Shown: positions 1-11,957 of the stretch, piece by piece
How the letters are laid out: each line of letters starts with the position of its first letter
Position numbering within the stretch: position 1 is the first letter of the stretch
Source: Isoetes taiwanensis
Lineage: Eukaryota; Streptophyta; Lycopodiopsida; Isoetales; Isoetaceae
Assembly: GCA_021234155.1 (NCBI GenBank)
Contig: JAJEKV010000039.1
Location: forward strand, 4,880,745-4,944,744
Length of the DNA: 64,000 nucleotides
Direction: 5' to 3'
Translations under genes and position numbers: made by a program
Notes under the pieces: model-generated
Databases searched by the model: none
What the model saw: the letters and a program-made list of their open reading frames with translations, nothing else
What the model was told of the DNA's origin: nothing

Positions 1-468
1 ATATAATACCATGTGGAGGTTATTATTGTATCATTATTAAAATGTTAAATATGATTGTAATTGTACCAAAGTATATAATGGTTTAAAGCCCCCAAAAATC
101 AAACTTGTATCAAAATATATTATTGAAGGCCCCCCCTCCCCCCCAGGAATCGATTACTCCAAAGAGCCATAAAAACAATAAACATGGCTGGTGATGCATG
201 TATCTTCAACCTCTCTCACGCCTACAACAATATGTTGCATTCAAATATGCTGCTGGACACCCATCTTTAAACTATTGCACACCATAGCTCCACCTCCTCC
301 TATCATATTTTAACATGTGAACTCCGTGAGCGTAACTAAAACTTTTAGCTCACCACCATTGCAAGACCTTGCCAAGAAGATGCTTGTGCAATATTATGCC
401 TTTTTCTACCTTCTATGTCAATGCCATCAAAGAACTTGCATTGATCCTTTGACATCCAGCACATTAAA
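1..468. other. Left flank of the CACTA element, no gene seen
   Basis: AT-rich sequence with a C-rich tract near 130-145. No coding frame with recognisable homology was seen. It ends at the AAA that precedes the probable CACTA terminus. Confidence 0.4.
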
Positions 469-499
469 CACACTGACCCCGATTTTTGGTCCACAGTTG
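469..499 (+). repeat. Left terminal inverted repeat of the CACTA element
   Basis: Begins CACACTGACCCCG, followed by ATTTTTGGTCCACAGTTG. It matches the inverted right end at 27 of 31 positions, with differences at positions 7, 14, 27 and 30. It is preceded by AAA. Confidence 0.65.
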
Positions 500-899
500 T
501 TTTTTTGTTGTACGGAAGTGTTGTTTTATGCCAAAAACAACACCAACATGGTCCTAAAAGACCACGTGGCCCGTTTATCCGGATTTGCACAAAGGGACAG
601 TGGTTTTTTTGGAAGAAAAGGTCTACACGTGGAAAATTGGCGCAAATATTTTTTTTTTCTAACATGTCTTTTTTCTTGACTATTGTTTTTTGCTACTTTT
701 TATCCACGTGTTGTTTTTATGTAATGTGGTTTTATGAGGTTCTAGGTGTTGTTTGTCTTCAAAATAACAGATGTAGGTTTAAGCATTTATACATGTGGAC
801 CACTTAATATCAACACTATAAATAAAAGACTAAAGAAATAGCCACATGTAGGAGAAGGGAAAAACACCACTTTTTTTGCATAAACCATGTATTGTTATC

Positions 900-1400
900 T
901 CCAAAGTACACTAGTTGTTCTATATTTTTGAGCCAATTTACAATAGCCAAAAAAAAAATTATAGGGTTGTATATTGTTGTTTTAGGCATTTGAGGCGTGT
1001 ACTTTTTAGTAACTCAATATGTAGAGGAACAATTTTGTATGCATTGCTATATCTAAATTAAACATGTTGTTCTATACTTTTGGACCAATTTACAACACCC
1101 AAAAGAAAACTATAGAGTTGAATATTGTTCTTTTAGGCATTTGAGACATGTCATTTTTGTGAACTCAATGTGTAGAGAAACAATTTTATTTGAGAAGAAA
1201 CACGTTGCTATATGGCTTTCCAACAGGTCCAAAAGAATCTGTTTGGTTGTTTTATGCATTTAGACATGTAACATTTAGAAAACCAATAGGTGGAGAAACT
1301 TGATGATGTCCTTTAAAGAGCATGTTGTTTTATCGTGGAAAACACATTTTACAATACACGAAATAAAGCTCTGAGATATAATATTCTTGTTTTAGACATG
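900..1400. repeat. Left subterminal tandem repeats, about 156-bp period
   Basis: Two clear copies start near 913 and 1069, both reading TTGTTCTATA, then T/C, then TTTTG, and continuing with a similar series (CAATTTACAA, AGGCATTTGAG, ACTCAATNTGTAGAG). A more diverged third copy follows to about 1400. ACATGT-type motifs recur. This is the usual position of transposase-binding subterminal repeats in CACTA elements; that role is inferred. Confidence 0.55.
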
Positions 1401-2480
1401 TGAATAAGGTAATACTACACAATGTCCCATCTAAAAGCATTGTGGTTTCAAGGGTTTCTATTTAAAGTATGTGATGTTTCTCCACGGTTTACGTGTGAAA
1501 GGTCTAATGTTTTTCTTTTCTTCTACGTGTTTCTTAGTATTGTATTCTTCTCACTTTTAGATATTGTTGCATATTTCTTGGTGCAAAGCATTTTAATTTG
1601 TTGTCTCTGCCTCCTAAACATATATTCTATCATACATTCTTAATTCTGACAAGAGACAATATGAACAAATCTTTTATATTATGGAGCGAAAAGTGAACAC
1701 AAGATGCATAGAGCACAAGCGCCCATAATTTACATTATGATTGTCTTGTCTTGATAGAGCATTACCAAAAAGAGACTGTGAGCATCTTCTCATGCGGCTT
1801 GATCGGACTGGCTGCGGTGTTCGCTTCTACCTCCGGTGAAGATGCGGTTACGGTAGGCCGTCATATCCGAAATATTGGTTGCCTTAGTGGCGGGTAAGTG
1901 CGCATACACATAATTCACGAGCTTACTTTTTTCTTCCCACCGCTTAATACAAAACTAAGCGATCAAGTGCGGCGACAACCCTTTTGGATCAGTAGTTGTG
2001 GCCTAAGCATGCACTGTTAGAATGGGAAACTATTAACTCATGGCTCTCTGCAAAATCAGCCCGTAAGTAATCTCATGCGTGCACTGTAATACATCTTTGA
2101 AATGCTCTAGCATCAATGTCAGAACCGATGTCATCCATTAAAACAACGTAGTATCTTTGGTGCGGTTGTTCCTGCGGGTTCATGTGTGCACATTAATCAT
2201 ATCTATTGTCACTTTCGTATTTCGATAATTAAAAGCATATCACTTACAATAACTCGGCATAATTTGAACTCATAGTTTTGGGGATGACATCAAATGGACC
2301 GTATCCATGATTGTTCTGGATGAAATTGCACCACATTTCTAAGCAATTTGAGAGTGCATATCTGAGCGAAACTAAAAATTTTACGGCTTTGATGAACACG
2401 GCTATGAGAAACAAAAGATTTCACTTGCCGAGTGCGAACATGTATGAGGGCGTTTTTCTGCGCAACAATTAATGTTATCT

Positions 2481-2635
2481 TTGGATTATAGTTGCGGGGA
2501 TGGCGTCGGTGAATCAATTCGCAAGTTTTCTCAATGTAGACTTGGTCGTTCAACTTGCATCTTCTTTGCCAACTCTACAAATGAGAACACTTGCGGCGGG
2601 CATCGCAGACGCCATCCCCGCAGACTATAATCCAA
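2481..2635. repeat. Small foldback element, 155 bp, with 27-28 bp arms
   Basis: The left arm at 2481-2507 reads TTGGATTATAGTTGCGGGGA and then TGGCGTC. The right arm at 2608-2635 is its inverted match with one extra base. About 100 bp of unrelated sequence separates them. No convincing target duplication is visible. It may be a tiny MITE or a hairpin inside the CACTA element. Confidence 0.55.
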
Positions 2636-3061
2636 TAAACTTCATTAAACTTGATAACTTGAGACATGGTAGAGAACTATAAAAAACCATAAAGCGATAA
2701 ATACCTGAATAGAAGAAGCTGTGGAGGAAAATGTTTTGGTCTGGTACCTAGTCAGCAAATTCCTTCACAATCGAGCAGGCCCTAGTAAATAGCAATGGTC
2801 AATAACAAAAGCAAGCAGATTTTTTGTAGATTTCTAAAGCAAGGATGAAGTCCTCATTACCTGGTCTTGCGTCGCTCCAAATGTTTGCTGCCGGCGAAGC
2901 CTATGCCAACAAGTAAGCCTAATATGGATGGCTACTTACAGACCATACAAAAACAGAGTAATACTCAACGAATTTTTTAAGTTAAACGAGATTTTTCTGT
3001 TTGGTTACAGAAGTTTGAAGTTCAAAATGACCTTGACAGATATTTGGGACAGAGCGATATA

Positions 3062-3156
3062 TAATTCAAAGCATCTATTATCCGAACTGTTACATAATTC
3101 AAAGCATCTATTATCCGAACTGTTACAAATTCAAAGCATATATTATCGGACGCTAT
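3062..3156 (+). repeat. Short tandem repeat, 3 copies
   Basis: The phrase TTCAAAGCATCTATTATCCG occurs twice at a spacing of about 36 bp. A third, diverged copy (AGCATATATTATCGGA) follows. Confidence 0.6.
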
Positions 3157-3787
3157 AGATCTTAGAAGATCGAGAAAGCGAAGTCACAAAGGTTTAGAAG
3201 TTCAAAAACAAAAAAGTAGCATGTCACATAAGATTATGTGCTTAATCACTAGTTCGAGAGAGTATTGTGATCGGAAGATGAAAGCTAAATCGAGGAGAGC
3301 GGGTAACATAAAAGCTACATAAGGAGAAGCCGGCTGTCCTCAAATTTCTTTGCCATCCCATGCATCGTCCTAACGAAAGGCAGACACACGCAACTCAAGC
3401 ATTGCTCCACGAACTTCGTCGTGTGAGCTCGTCTATCTTGATGTTTTTCAGGTGGAACTTGCCATCATGCTTCTCCTTACAGAAGGACATGATCCGGTTG
3501 GCCGAAAGGCGCCTATCTTGAAGGACAAACTGGGCAAGATTTCTTAAATCTGCGGGACTCCGCTTTCGCAGCTTATTCTTCCATGTTTTTGGAAGATGAT
3601 AGACCGGGATATCGTACTCTTCCTCATCTTCGTCCCATTTGCTTTTGTGAAGAAAGTATTAAAAGCTGATTACCTTGCTTGAGTCATAACAAAAGCTAGA
3701 ATTAAAATCATGATCGCTAGAAACAAGCATCTTAACCTAGAGCTCCCATTAAAATTCATGTTTAAACACTATTGCGACCTAGTTTAA

Positions 3788-4048
3788 CTAGAAAGGACGT
3801 ACCAATTTGGGAGACCAGGTAATATGCTTTGGAGGATAGGCAACCATCGCTTTGATGATATCAGGTCCCGCTTTATCCGTGACCCCTTGGATAAGTATCT
3901 CTAACTCCCCCTCGTGTGACTTGACTCTGCCTCGGGCGACCTTCTCTCCATCTTCATTCATAAGAATGATGTTGTCCCCTTTGTGGAACTTGTCATCGTC
4001 ATCTGTCATCGGTGAGGCATTAGAAAATAATGTTGCAACAAAGCGCAT
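3788..4048 (-). pseudogene. DUF8039-like fragment of a plant transposon protein
   Basis: The 86-codon minus frame reads IILMNEDGEKVARGRV, then a GELEILIQGV strand pair, then a segment ending PPKHITWSPKLV. This order (a residue run with VA-x-G, a repeated valine/isoleucine strand, then an ITW-P-LV ending) resembles the DUF8039 domain found with En/Spm-type transposon proteins. That domain's function is unknown to me. It lies downstream, in the same orientation, of the TNP2-like region, with the minisatellite between. Flanking frames are broken, so I treat it as a remnant. The assignment is from memory of the family pattern and needs a profile search. Confidence 0.4.
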
Positions 4049-6600
4049 TATAACGAAGCACTAATTCTACAACTTCGTCCCTCTGCGGCCGTCCTCCTTG
4101 TCGCTACCGGCATGTTGTTCATGTGGAGTTGACCTAGTTGCGAGCCTTCTTGCCAATCCTCCCGGCCCGCCATCCGAACTTCAACTGCGCAGGTCGGGGT
4201 TCGTAATGTCCACTTGAAGTAGTGGCGTTGGCGGAATTTCATTGCTACAACCTTCACGCCGGTTGCTAGAGCACACGCGTCCCGATTTGGAAAAGCAGAA
4301 ACAAAACAAGTTGAGAATGTGCCAAGGTACCTACCGCGAGGGGATTGCCGCGGCTTGTTCTGCTCTTTGTTGATGCCCGCGCCGAGAAAACCAGCACTTA
4401 GCCTCCTTGCCCTCTGGCGAGAAAGAGAACATGTTAAAATGAGCGGACCACACAAAGTTGCGAGAATTGAACTACGGTGCCTTTACCTTAGTCTCCCCCG
4501 ATTCGTGCAAGGACTTCCCCATTCAAATCTGTCATACACTCAGGCCGGATGACCTTCTCCTATTGGATAAATGTCCAAAGAATGTAAATGACAAGAAAAT
4601 GCAAATATCTCTTTGAAACAACGATTGAAAGTAAATTTAAGACAACCTCGATTGTAAATACTAATTTCAATGACCAATCACGAGAAAATGAAGCACGTGC
4701 GCAATCAATTTACCTCTACTTCAGTTAAGCGGTATGTTTAGCCGGGACAAACATTGTTTGCAATGTGTCTTACGGAGTGACAATCGTCTTGGCGATTACC
4801 GACTATGCATACCATCCCCACAGCAATACCATGTACAATGGCAGTCCCCAGCGTGATCGGTGAGGTCCTCATAGTATTTCTCTCTCTTTTGCAACGCGGC
4901 ATACACGCGCGATCACGAATTTCAGCTCCCTTAGCTCGAACAATCGTCGAAGTTCCAACGAGGAAGGCGATGGTTTCACCAAAGTCATAATTTCTTTGAG
5001 GCCTGCGCTTCTTGAGCATGTCCTTGAGCCGAGCCCCTCTTATCGTGCAAGTATGTCGAAATCCGCAATTAAAAGAGGAAGAAAAGGAAGTATATCGATA
5101 TTTAGCAAGCATCAAAGAATTAATACAATTGTGATTGCTCATTTTTGAGTCAGCCCCTTTCTGATTTTATGGAAGTTTTTAGCCCATTCATTAGGCGAGG
5201 AGTAAGCTTGATCTTTGCATGATTCAATCAACCACTATTGAATTATCTGAGAATAAATGGCGAGTATAGTTTAACAACTAGAAGCTGGAATTTGCAAGCA
5301 AAATAGGATCGAAGTTGTTGGACCTCCGGTACATGTACTCAATCTTCGTCCCACTAAAAGAAAGCCCTGGTCTAGATCTTATCTTTGGCAATGAAAACCT
5401 AAACCTCAAGAATGGAACCACGGATCGGCCATGAATGGATTGAGGGAAAAGTATGGAGCACTTTGAGGAACCCATTGGAGGGCAAACATTTCATACTCCC
5501 AAAGTTTGGTACACCTGGGGTTACAACATCCCACATTCTAGATCCGGAGTTAAAAAATAGGAAAACTTTACTATCTTGTGAAATAAAGAGTAACCTATTT
5601 GTAATGTCTGTAGCAACTCATTCTAGATCTGAACTCAAAAGGCAGGAAACGTTCTGATAATGTAATGCTCGAAACAAAGAGTAACCTACTAACACTTTCA
5701 CCTCTGTAATCGGCACTAGCAACTTAAAGAAAGTTAAAAATAATACAAAGAATCCGAGTTACCTGCGGTACAGCGAACTTCGGTAGCTAGGCAAGCGAAA
5801 GCATCCATCCGGAACTTCACGGACCTTGAGAGAACCGCTTGCAAGTATCTCTTCAGCCACGTTAGCCCTCAAGTTTCTCTCCTCCACGTTGTCCTTGCTA
5901 AAATTCACTTCATCATAAATGGGGAAGTGTTTGTGCGCACTCGGATTCGCCCGGATTTGTTCAAGCAATGCTCCACTCTGCTCATCATACCCACATCTCT
6001 TTAAATCCAAATGAGTGTAGCCCCTTTCGCCCCTTTGCTAACGTAAATGAGTTTTGGATCGATAGAAAATTCTTTATTACGGTTAGAGTCGAATAGCATC
6101 AAAAGCGGCCTGTAAAGATGAGCGATTCTTTGTACACCTGGTTGATGTTTTTTGGACATGCCGAAGGCCCTTGCCTGAGATGGGGGCGTGCCCTTTCGGT
6201 CCAGAAATCTCCTCGGCTATTCCCACAAAAGGCGGCAATGCCTATTGAAGCGGCAGCCCCGGGAATGCATCCAATGCTCAAGTTTGAGCCTTAAGAAGGC
6301 CATTCCATTAACTCTTCCCTTCTCTAAAGCTTGCCCGATGATCTTTTCGATCATCCTCCCAATCCTCCCCCGCAAACATGCCCGACAATATGTTCAAAAA
6401 TCTTATCCCGGCTCAAGATTTGAATTACGCTTGAGAAACCCCGGATTGAGCCATCAGCGGGATTTCAGTAGTGGGAGGAAGTGGAGGAGAAGGAGTAGGA
6501 AATGGAGAAAAAGCTGTGGAATCCACGACCCAATCGAACCCATCTCATGTATTCTGCTGCCGCGATCATTCATTCCTCGCTCCCTCCACAATAATTTGGA
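4049..6600 (-). pseudogene. Degenerate CACTA interior, coding-like fragments of unknown type
   Basis: Several short minus-strand frames sit between the DUF8039-like piece and 6.6 kb. The clearest is 5759-6010, an 83-codon frame with a charged helical stretch (YDEVNFSKDNVEERNLRANV). Base composition is more GC-rich than the flanks, as expected for old coding sequence. I do not recognise any domain. The region could be TNPA-like or simply non-coding. Confidence 0.3.
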
Positions 6601-7186
6601 TTTGGGTGGGCGGACCCGTGTGCACCTCACGCCAAGGTGGAAATCTTTGCATGGTTCAATGGTTATAAGAAATTAATAATTTTTACCCCATGCACTTACA
6701 CCCTAATGTGTTACCTCAACATTGTGCTTAAAAACCCTAATGTGTCACCTGAACTAGCATGTTGTTGTTATGAACAAATCATGAAGGTGGACCAATGTTA
6801 CAAGCCATTATTGTGGCAAATATAGCATTGAAAATGTGAATGTGAACAAGAAGCTGACGCGTTAGCCCCATTGGATCATTGAAAGCGGTAGCAAATATTA
6901 TGCCGCTCAATGGGTGCGATACCCAAGTGAAGTTGGAACCAACCATGCGACCGTAGTTGATCCCGGCCCAGTCATCTGCCACATCCCATGAAATAATGCA
7001 TCGATCTCGTCTGGCCTTCGTTGAAAAAAAGAAGAGGGCAATACAGACAAGCTCGTCACATAGTAATGTTGTCTCGTCTAACATGTTGCAAGTGTCCTGA
7101 TTTTTAGGTGTCCTGGTTTTGTAACTCATGACGGTCGGTAAAAGCGGAAAAGAGGATGAACCTTAAGAGCGGGTTCACGGGCCTAG

Positions 7187-9754
7187 GTGGCATTTGGAGC
7201 CCACGTGGCATGTCTAAGCCATCCTGGCATGTTGGAGCCCACGTGGCACGTTCGAGCCCACGTGTCATGTTGGAGCGTAGGTGGCATGTTGGAGCCTAGG
7301 TGGCATGTTGGAGCCACCTTGGCATGTTGGAGCCTAGGTGGCATGTTGGAGCCACCTTGGCATGTTGGAGCCTGCGTGGCATGTTGAAGCCTTGGTGGCA
7401 TGATGGAGCCTAGGTGGCATATTTGAGCCACCTTGGCATGCTTGAGCCTAGGTGGCACGTTGGAGCCAACTTGGCATGTTGGAGCCTTTGTGGCATGTTG
7501 GAGCTCGCGTGGCATGTTGGAGCCCGGTGGCATGTTGGAGCCTAGGTGGCATGCTAGGTGGCATGTTGGGCACTGGGTGGCATGTTGGAGCGTAGGTGGC
7601 ATGTTGGAGCCTAGGTGGCATATTGGAGCCACCTTGACATGTTGGAGCACTGGGTGGCATGTTGGGCGTGGGTGGCATGTTGGAGCCTAGGTGGCATGTT
7701 AGAGCTCCGTGGCATGTTGGAGCCCGGGTTGCATGTTACGGCCCTAGGTGGCATGCTAGGTGGCATGTTGGAGCCCGTGGCATGTTGGAGGCGTGGGTGG
7801 CGTGTTGGAGCCTAGGTGGCATGTTGGAGCCACCTTGGCATGTTGGAGCCTAGGTGGCGTGTTGGAGCCACCTTGACATGTTGGAGCCTAGGCGGCATGT
7901 TGGAGCGTAGGTGGCATGTTGGAGCCTAGGTGGCATGTTAGAGCTCACGTGGCATGTTTGGAGCCTCGTGGCATGTTGAAGCCCGGTGGCATGTTGGGTG
8001 ATGGTGGCATATTTGAGCCACCTTGGCATGCTTGTGCCTAGGTGGCATGTTGGAGCCACCTTGGCATGTTGGAGCCTAGGTGGCACATTGGAGCCTAGGT
8101 GGCATGCTAGAGCTCACGAGGCATGTTGGGCGGCGTGGCATGTTGGAGCCACGTTGGCATGTTGGGCCTAGGTGGCATGTTTGACTAATGGAGCCTACGT
8201 GGCATGTTGAAGCCATATGTGGTGGCATGTTGGAGCCTAGGTGGCATATTTGAGCCACCTTGGCATGCTTGAGCCTAGGTGGCACGTTGGAGCCAACTTG
8301 GCATGTTGGAGCTCACGTGGCATGTTGGAGCCCAGGTGGCATGTTGCAGCCTAGGTGGCATGCTAGGTGGCATGTTGGCATGCTAGGTGACATGTTGAGC
8401 CCCCGTGGCATGTTGGGGCCAAGGTGGCACGTTGGAGCCTACGTGGCATGCTAGAGCTCACGAGGCATGTTGGAGCCTAGTTGGCATGTTGGAGCCCAGG
8501 TGGCATGTTGGAGCTCACGTGGTACGCTTGAGCCCAGGTGGCATGTTGGAGCCTAGGTGGCATGCTAGGTGGCATGTTGGAGCCCACGTGGCAAGCTGGC
8601 ATGTTGGAGCCTACGTGGCACGTTGGAGCCTAGGTGGCATGTTTGAGCCACCTTGGCACGCTTGAGCCTAGGTGGCATGTTGGAGGCACCTTGGCATGTT
8701 GGAGCCCTAGGTGGCACGTTGGAGCCTAGGTGGCATGCTAGAGCTCACGAGGCATGTTGGAGCCTAGTTGGCATGTTGGAGCCTCACGTGGCATGTTGGA
8801 GCCTAGGCCGACATGTTGGAGCCTATGTGGCATGTTGGTGCCTAGGTGGCATGTTGGAGCTCCGTGGCATGTTGGAGCCTAGGTGGCATGTTTTAGCCAC
8901 CTTGGCACGCTTGAGCGGATAATGGCATGTTGGAGCCACCTTGGCATGTTGGAGCCAAGGTGGCATGTTGGAGCCTAGGTGGCATATTTGAGCCACCTTG
9001 GCATGCTTGAGCCTAGGTGGCACGTTGGAGCCAACTTGGCATGTTGGAGCACACGTGGCATGTTGGAGCCAGGTGGCATGTTGGAGCCTAGGTGGCATTC
9101 TAGGTGGCATGTTGGAGCCCACGTGGCATGTTGGAGCCAAGGTGGCACGCGTTGGAGCCTAGGTGGCATGCTAGAGCTCACGAGGCATGTTGGAGCCTAG
9201 TTGGCATGTTGGAGCCTACTTGGCATGTTGAAGCCTTGGTGGGATGTTGGAGCCTAGGTGGCATAATTGAGCCACCTTCGCATGGTGGAGCCTAGGTGGC
9301 ATGTTGGAGCCAACTTGGCATGTTGGAGCTCACGTGGCATGTTGGAGCCCGGTGGCATGTTGGAGCCTAGGTGGCATGCTAGGTGCCATGTTGGAGCCCG
9401 TGGCATGTTGGGCGTGGGTGGCATGTTGGAGCCTAGGCATGTTGGAGCCAAGGTGGCACATTGGAGCCTAGGTGGCATGTTTAAGCCACCTTGGCACGCT
9501 TGAGCCTAGGTGGCATGTTGGAGCCACCTTGGCATGGTGGAGCCTAGGTGGCATGTTGGAGCCCCATTAGTGCGCTTGAGCCGGGTGGCATGTTGGAGCC
9601 TAGGTGGCATGCTAAGTGGCATGTTGGAGCCCACGTGGCATGTTGGAGCGTAGGTGGCATGTTGGAGCCTAGCTGGCATGTTCGAGCCTACGTGGCATGT
9701 TGGAGCCTAGGTGGCATGTTTGAGCCACCTTGGCACGCTTGAGCCTAGGTGGCA
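7187..9754 (+). repeat. 19-bp minisatellite, left array (about 2.6 kb)
   Basis: The basic unit is about 19 bp, typified by CCTAGGTGGCATGTTGGAG. Variants replace CCTAGGTGG with CCACCTTGG, CCACGTGG or CTCACGTGG, so many units contain the palindromes CCTAGG or CACGTG. Higher-order blocks recur: the phrase CTAGAGCTCACGAGGCATG appears near 8107, 8452, 8729 and 9170. Because 19 is not a multiple of three, the array gives long open frames in several frames at once; these are not genes. The part from about 8625 to 9710 is duplicated in inverted orientation at 10.89-11.96 kb. Confidence 0.95.
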
Positions 9755-10062
9755 TGTTCTGCCCACGAAACTTGGTCTCCAGGGTAATGTCGATGTTTAG
9801 AGTCCATTGTCGGATAGCGGTTACGGGGGGTGGGAGAGTTGCCCGTCCGTGGCCAGAGACCCTAAAGAGAGGACCTTGGGGTCGGACTTCTTCTGGAAGG
9901 CTTTAGGGCTCCGTCTTCTGGCTTCAAGGCCCTCCCACTACCTCATGACATTGTGCAAGATCCTGGTCCAATCTGACCAGGGTGTGGCCTCCAAAACGCA
10001 TACCCTGTGCGTTGCCAGGTTATTGTAGGGTTTACGTTATGGAGGTCGAGTTTTATCCAGTT
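9755..10062 (+). repeat. Left 300-bp direct repeat (putative 5' LTR)
   Basis: It starts TGTTCTGCCC and ends in TTTTATCCAGTT. It is nearly identical to the copy at 10559 through the stretch beginning AGAGACCCTAAAGAGAGGAC. The matching open frame in both copies is a by-product of the repeat. Confidence 0.6.
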
Positions 10063-10558
10063 GCACTTGAGACATGGTCGAGAAGCTGCAGTTGAAAACC
10101 AGAAGCAACAGAAACTGACGAAATGGGGTCTGGAATTACCGAGGCAGGCTTTCCTACCAGTGCTCCTCCGGGAGGGCAAATGCCAATGCCTCCCAACCCG
10201 GAACCCGGTTTCCCTATCCGACCGTTGAATTCTCCATTCAAGTAACTTGCTTCGAGCAGGCTCAAAAAGATTCAAGATCTGTCAGGAGAACATATAAAAC
10301 CGCCAAAGTGTCCTGCGGTCGACGGTGTAGAAAACCAAGTGTTTTGTCGTTCGGGCAAGATTACAAAGGCCGGAATGGAGATTTGACTTAGCCATGTCGT
10401 CCAAAACAAATGAAATTACCCTAGGGACCAAGTTACCGGTCATTTTTTGCAGCAAAAGAAACCACGAACCCTCTACGTGGCGTGATACGCACCCTCCGCT
10501 AAGGCCAATTCACTCTGAGCGTGTTGGACATGAGCTACTTTGGCTTAGGGAGAGGGGG

Positions 10559-10873
10559 TGGTCTTACGCCTACGAAACTTGGTCTCCAAGGTAATGTCGA
10601 TGTTCCGAGTCCATTGGCAGAGTCAGATGACAGTTCCGGGGTGGGAGAGTTGCCCGTTCATGGCCAGAGACCCTAAAGAGAGGACCTTGGGGTCGGACTT
10701 CTTCTGGAAGGCTTTAGGGCTCCGTCTTCTGGCTTCAAGGCCCTCCCACTACCTCATGACATTGTGCAAGATCCTGGTCCAATCTGACCAGGGTGTGGCC
10801 TCCAAAACGCAAACCCTGTGCGTTGCCAGGTTATTGTAGGGTTTACGTTATGAAGGTCGAGTTTTATCCAGTT
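10559..10873 (+). repeat. Right 300-bp direct repeat (putative 3' LTR)
   Basis: It starts TGGTCTTACGCC after a purine tract. It ends with a doubled TTTTATCCAG just before the inverted minisatellite begins. Confidence 0.6.
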
Positions 10874-10887
10874 TTATCCAGTTTTAC

Positions 10888-11957
10888 GTGGCTCCAACAT
10901 GCCACGTAGGCTCGAACATGCCAGCTAGGCTCCAACATGCCACCTACGCTCCAACATGCCACGTGGGCTCCAACATGCCACTTACCAACATGCCACCTGG
11001 GCTCAAGCGTACCACGTGAGCTCCAACATGCCACCTAGGCTCCACCATGCCAAGGTGGCTCCAACATGCCACCTAGGCTCAAGCGTGCCAAGGTGGCTTA
11101 AACATGCCACCTAGGCTCCAATGTGCCACCTTGGCTCCAACATGCCAACTAGGCTCCAACATGCCACCTACGCTCCAACATGCCACGTGGGCTCCAACAT
11201 GGCACCTAGCATGCCACCTAGGCTCCAACATGCCACCTGGGCTCCAACATGCCACGTGAGCTCCAACATGCCAAGTTGGCTCCACCCTGCGAAGGTGGCT
11301 CAATTATGCCACCTAGGCTCCAACATCCCACCAAGGCTTCAACATGCCAAGTAGGCTCCAACATGCCAACTAGGCTCCAACATGCCTCGTGAGCTCTAGC
11401 ATGCCACCCTAGGCTCCAGCGTGCCACCTTGGCTCCAACATGCCCGTGGGCTCCAACATGCCACCTAGAATGCCACCTAGGCTCCAACATGCCCACGGGC
11501 TCCAACATGCCACGTGAGCTCCAACATGCCAAGTTGGCTCCAACGTGCCACCTAGGCTCAAGCATGCCAAGGTGGCTCAAATATGCCACCTAGGCTCCAA
11601 CATGCCACCTGGGCTCCAACATGCCAAGGTGGCTCCAACATGCCATTATCCGGCTCCAAGCGTGCCAAGGTGGCTAAAACATGCCACCTAGGCTCCAACA
11701 TGCCACGTGAGCTCCAACATGCCACCTAGGCACCAACATGCCACATAGGCTCCAACATGCCAGCTAGGCTCCAACATGCCACGTAGGCTCCAACATGCCA
11801 ACTAGGCTCCAACATGCCTCGTGAGCTCTAGCATGCCACCTAGGCTCCAACGTGCCACCTAGGCTCCAACATGCCACCTAGGCTCCAACATGCCAAGGTG
11901 CCTCCAACATGCCACCTAGGCTCAAGCGTGCCAAGGTGGCTCAAACATGCCACGTAG
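10888..11957 (-). repeat. Inverted minisatellite arm (about 1.07 kb)
   Basis: The same 19-bp repeat is present in reverse orientation. Rare variants occur in the same order as in the left arm read inward to outward: TCGAACATGCCAGCTAGG, then the CAATTATGCC unit, then CCACCAAGGCTTCAAC, and finally CCAAGGTGCCTCC. These match left-array positions near 9690, 9265, 9235 and 8690. The arm is therefore an inverted copy of about 8625-9710, not an independent expansion. It ends at a break near 11957. Confidence 0.9.

Larger units (their letters stand above)
9755..10873 (+). mobile_element. Small non-autonomous LTR-type element in the palindrome spacer
   Basis: Two direct repeats of about 300 bp (9755-10062 and 10559-10873) flank about 500 bp. 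Both begin TG and share ACGAAACTTGGTCTCC near the start. A purine tract (TTAGGGAGAGGGGG, about 10545-10558) lies directly before the second repeat, as a polypurine tract should. The interior holds an open gag-like start at about 10124, reading MGSGITEAGF and then a proline/glycine-rich run that stops at 10245. A primer site is not obvious. I read it as a TRIM-like or deleted LTR element. Another possibility is a local 300-bp duplication unrelated to retrotransposition. Confidence 0.5.

Noticed and set aside
7183-9742. Many open frames of 60-155 codons with WHVGA, MLEPRWH or NMPPRLQHA periodic peptides
   Set aside because: They arise because the 19-bp repeat has few stops in any frame and occur on both strands. 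No start, splice or composition supports a protein.
9807-10839. Two nearly identical frames (DPKERTLGSDFFWKALGLRL) that look like a duplicated gene
   Set aside because: They lie wholly in the 300-bp direct repeats, are short, and show no domain. The conservation is explained by the repeat.
7187-11957. CRISPR-like array
   Set aside because: The repeats have no unique spacers of constant length, show no cas genes and lie in plant transposon DNA. It is a minisatellite.
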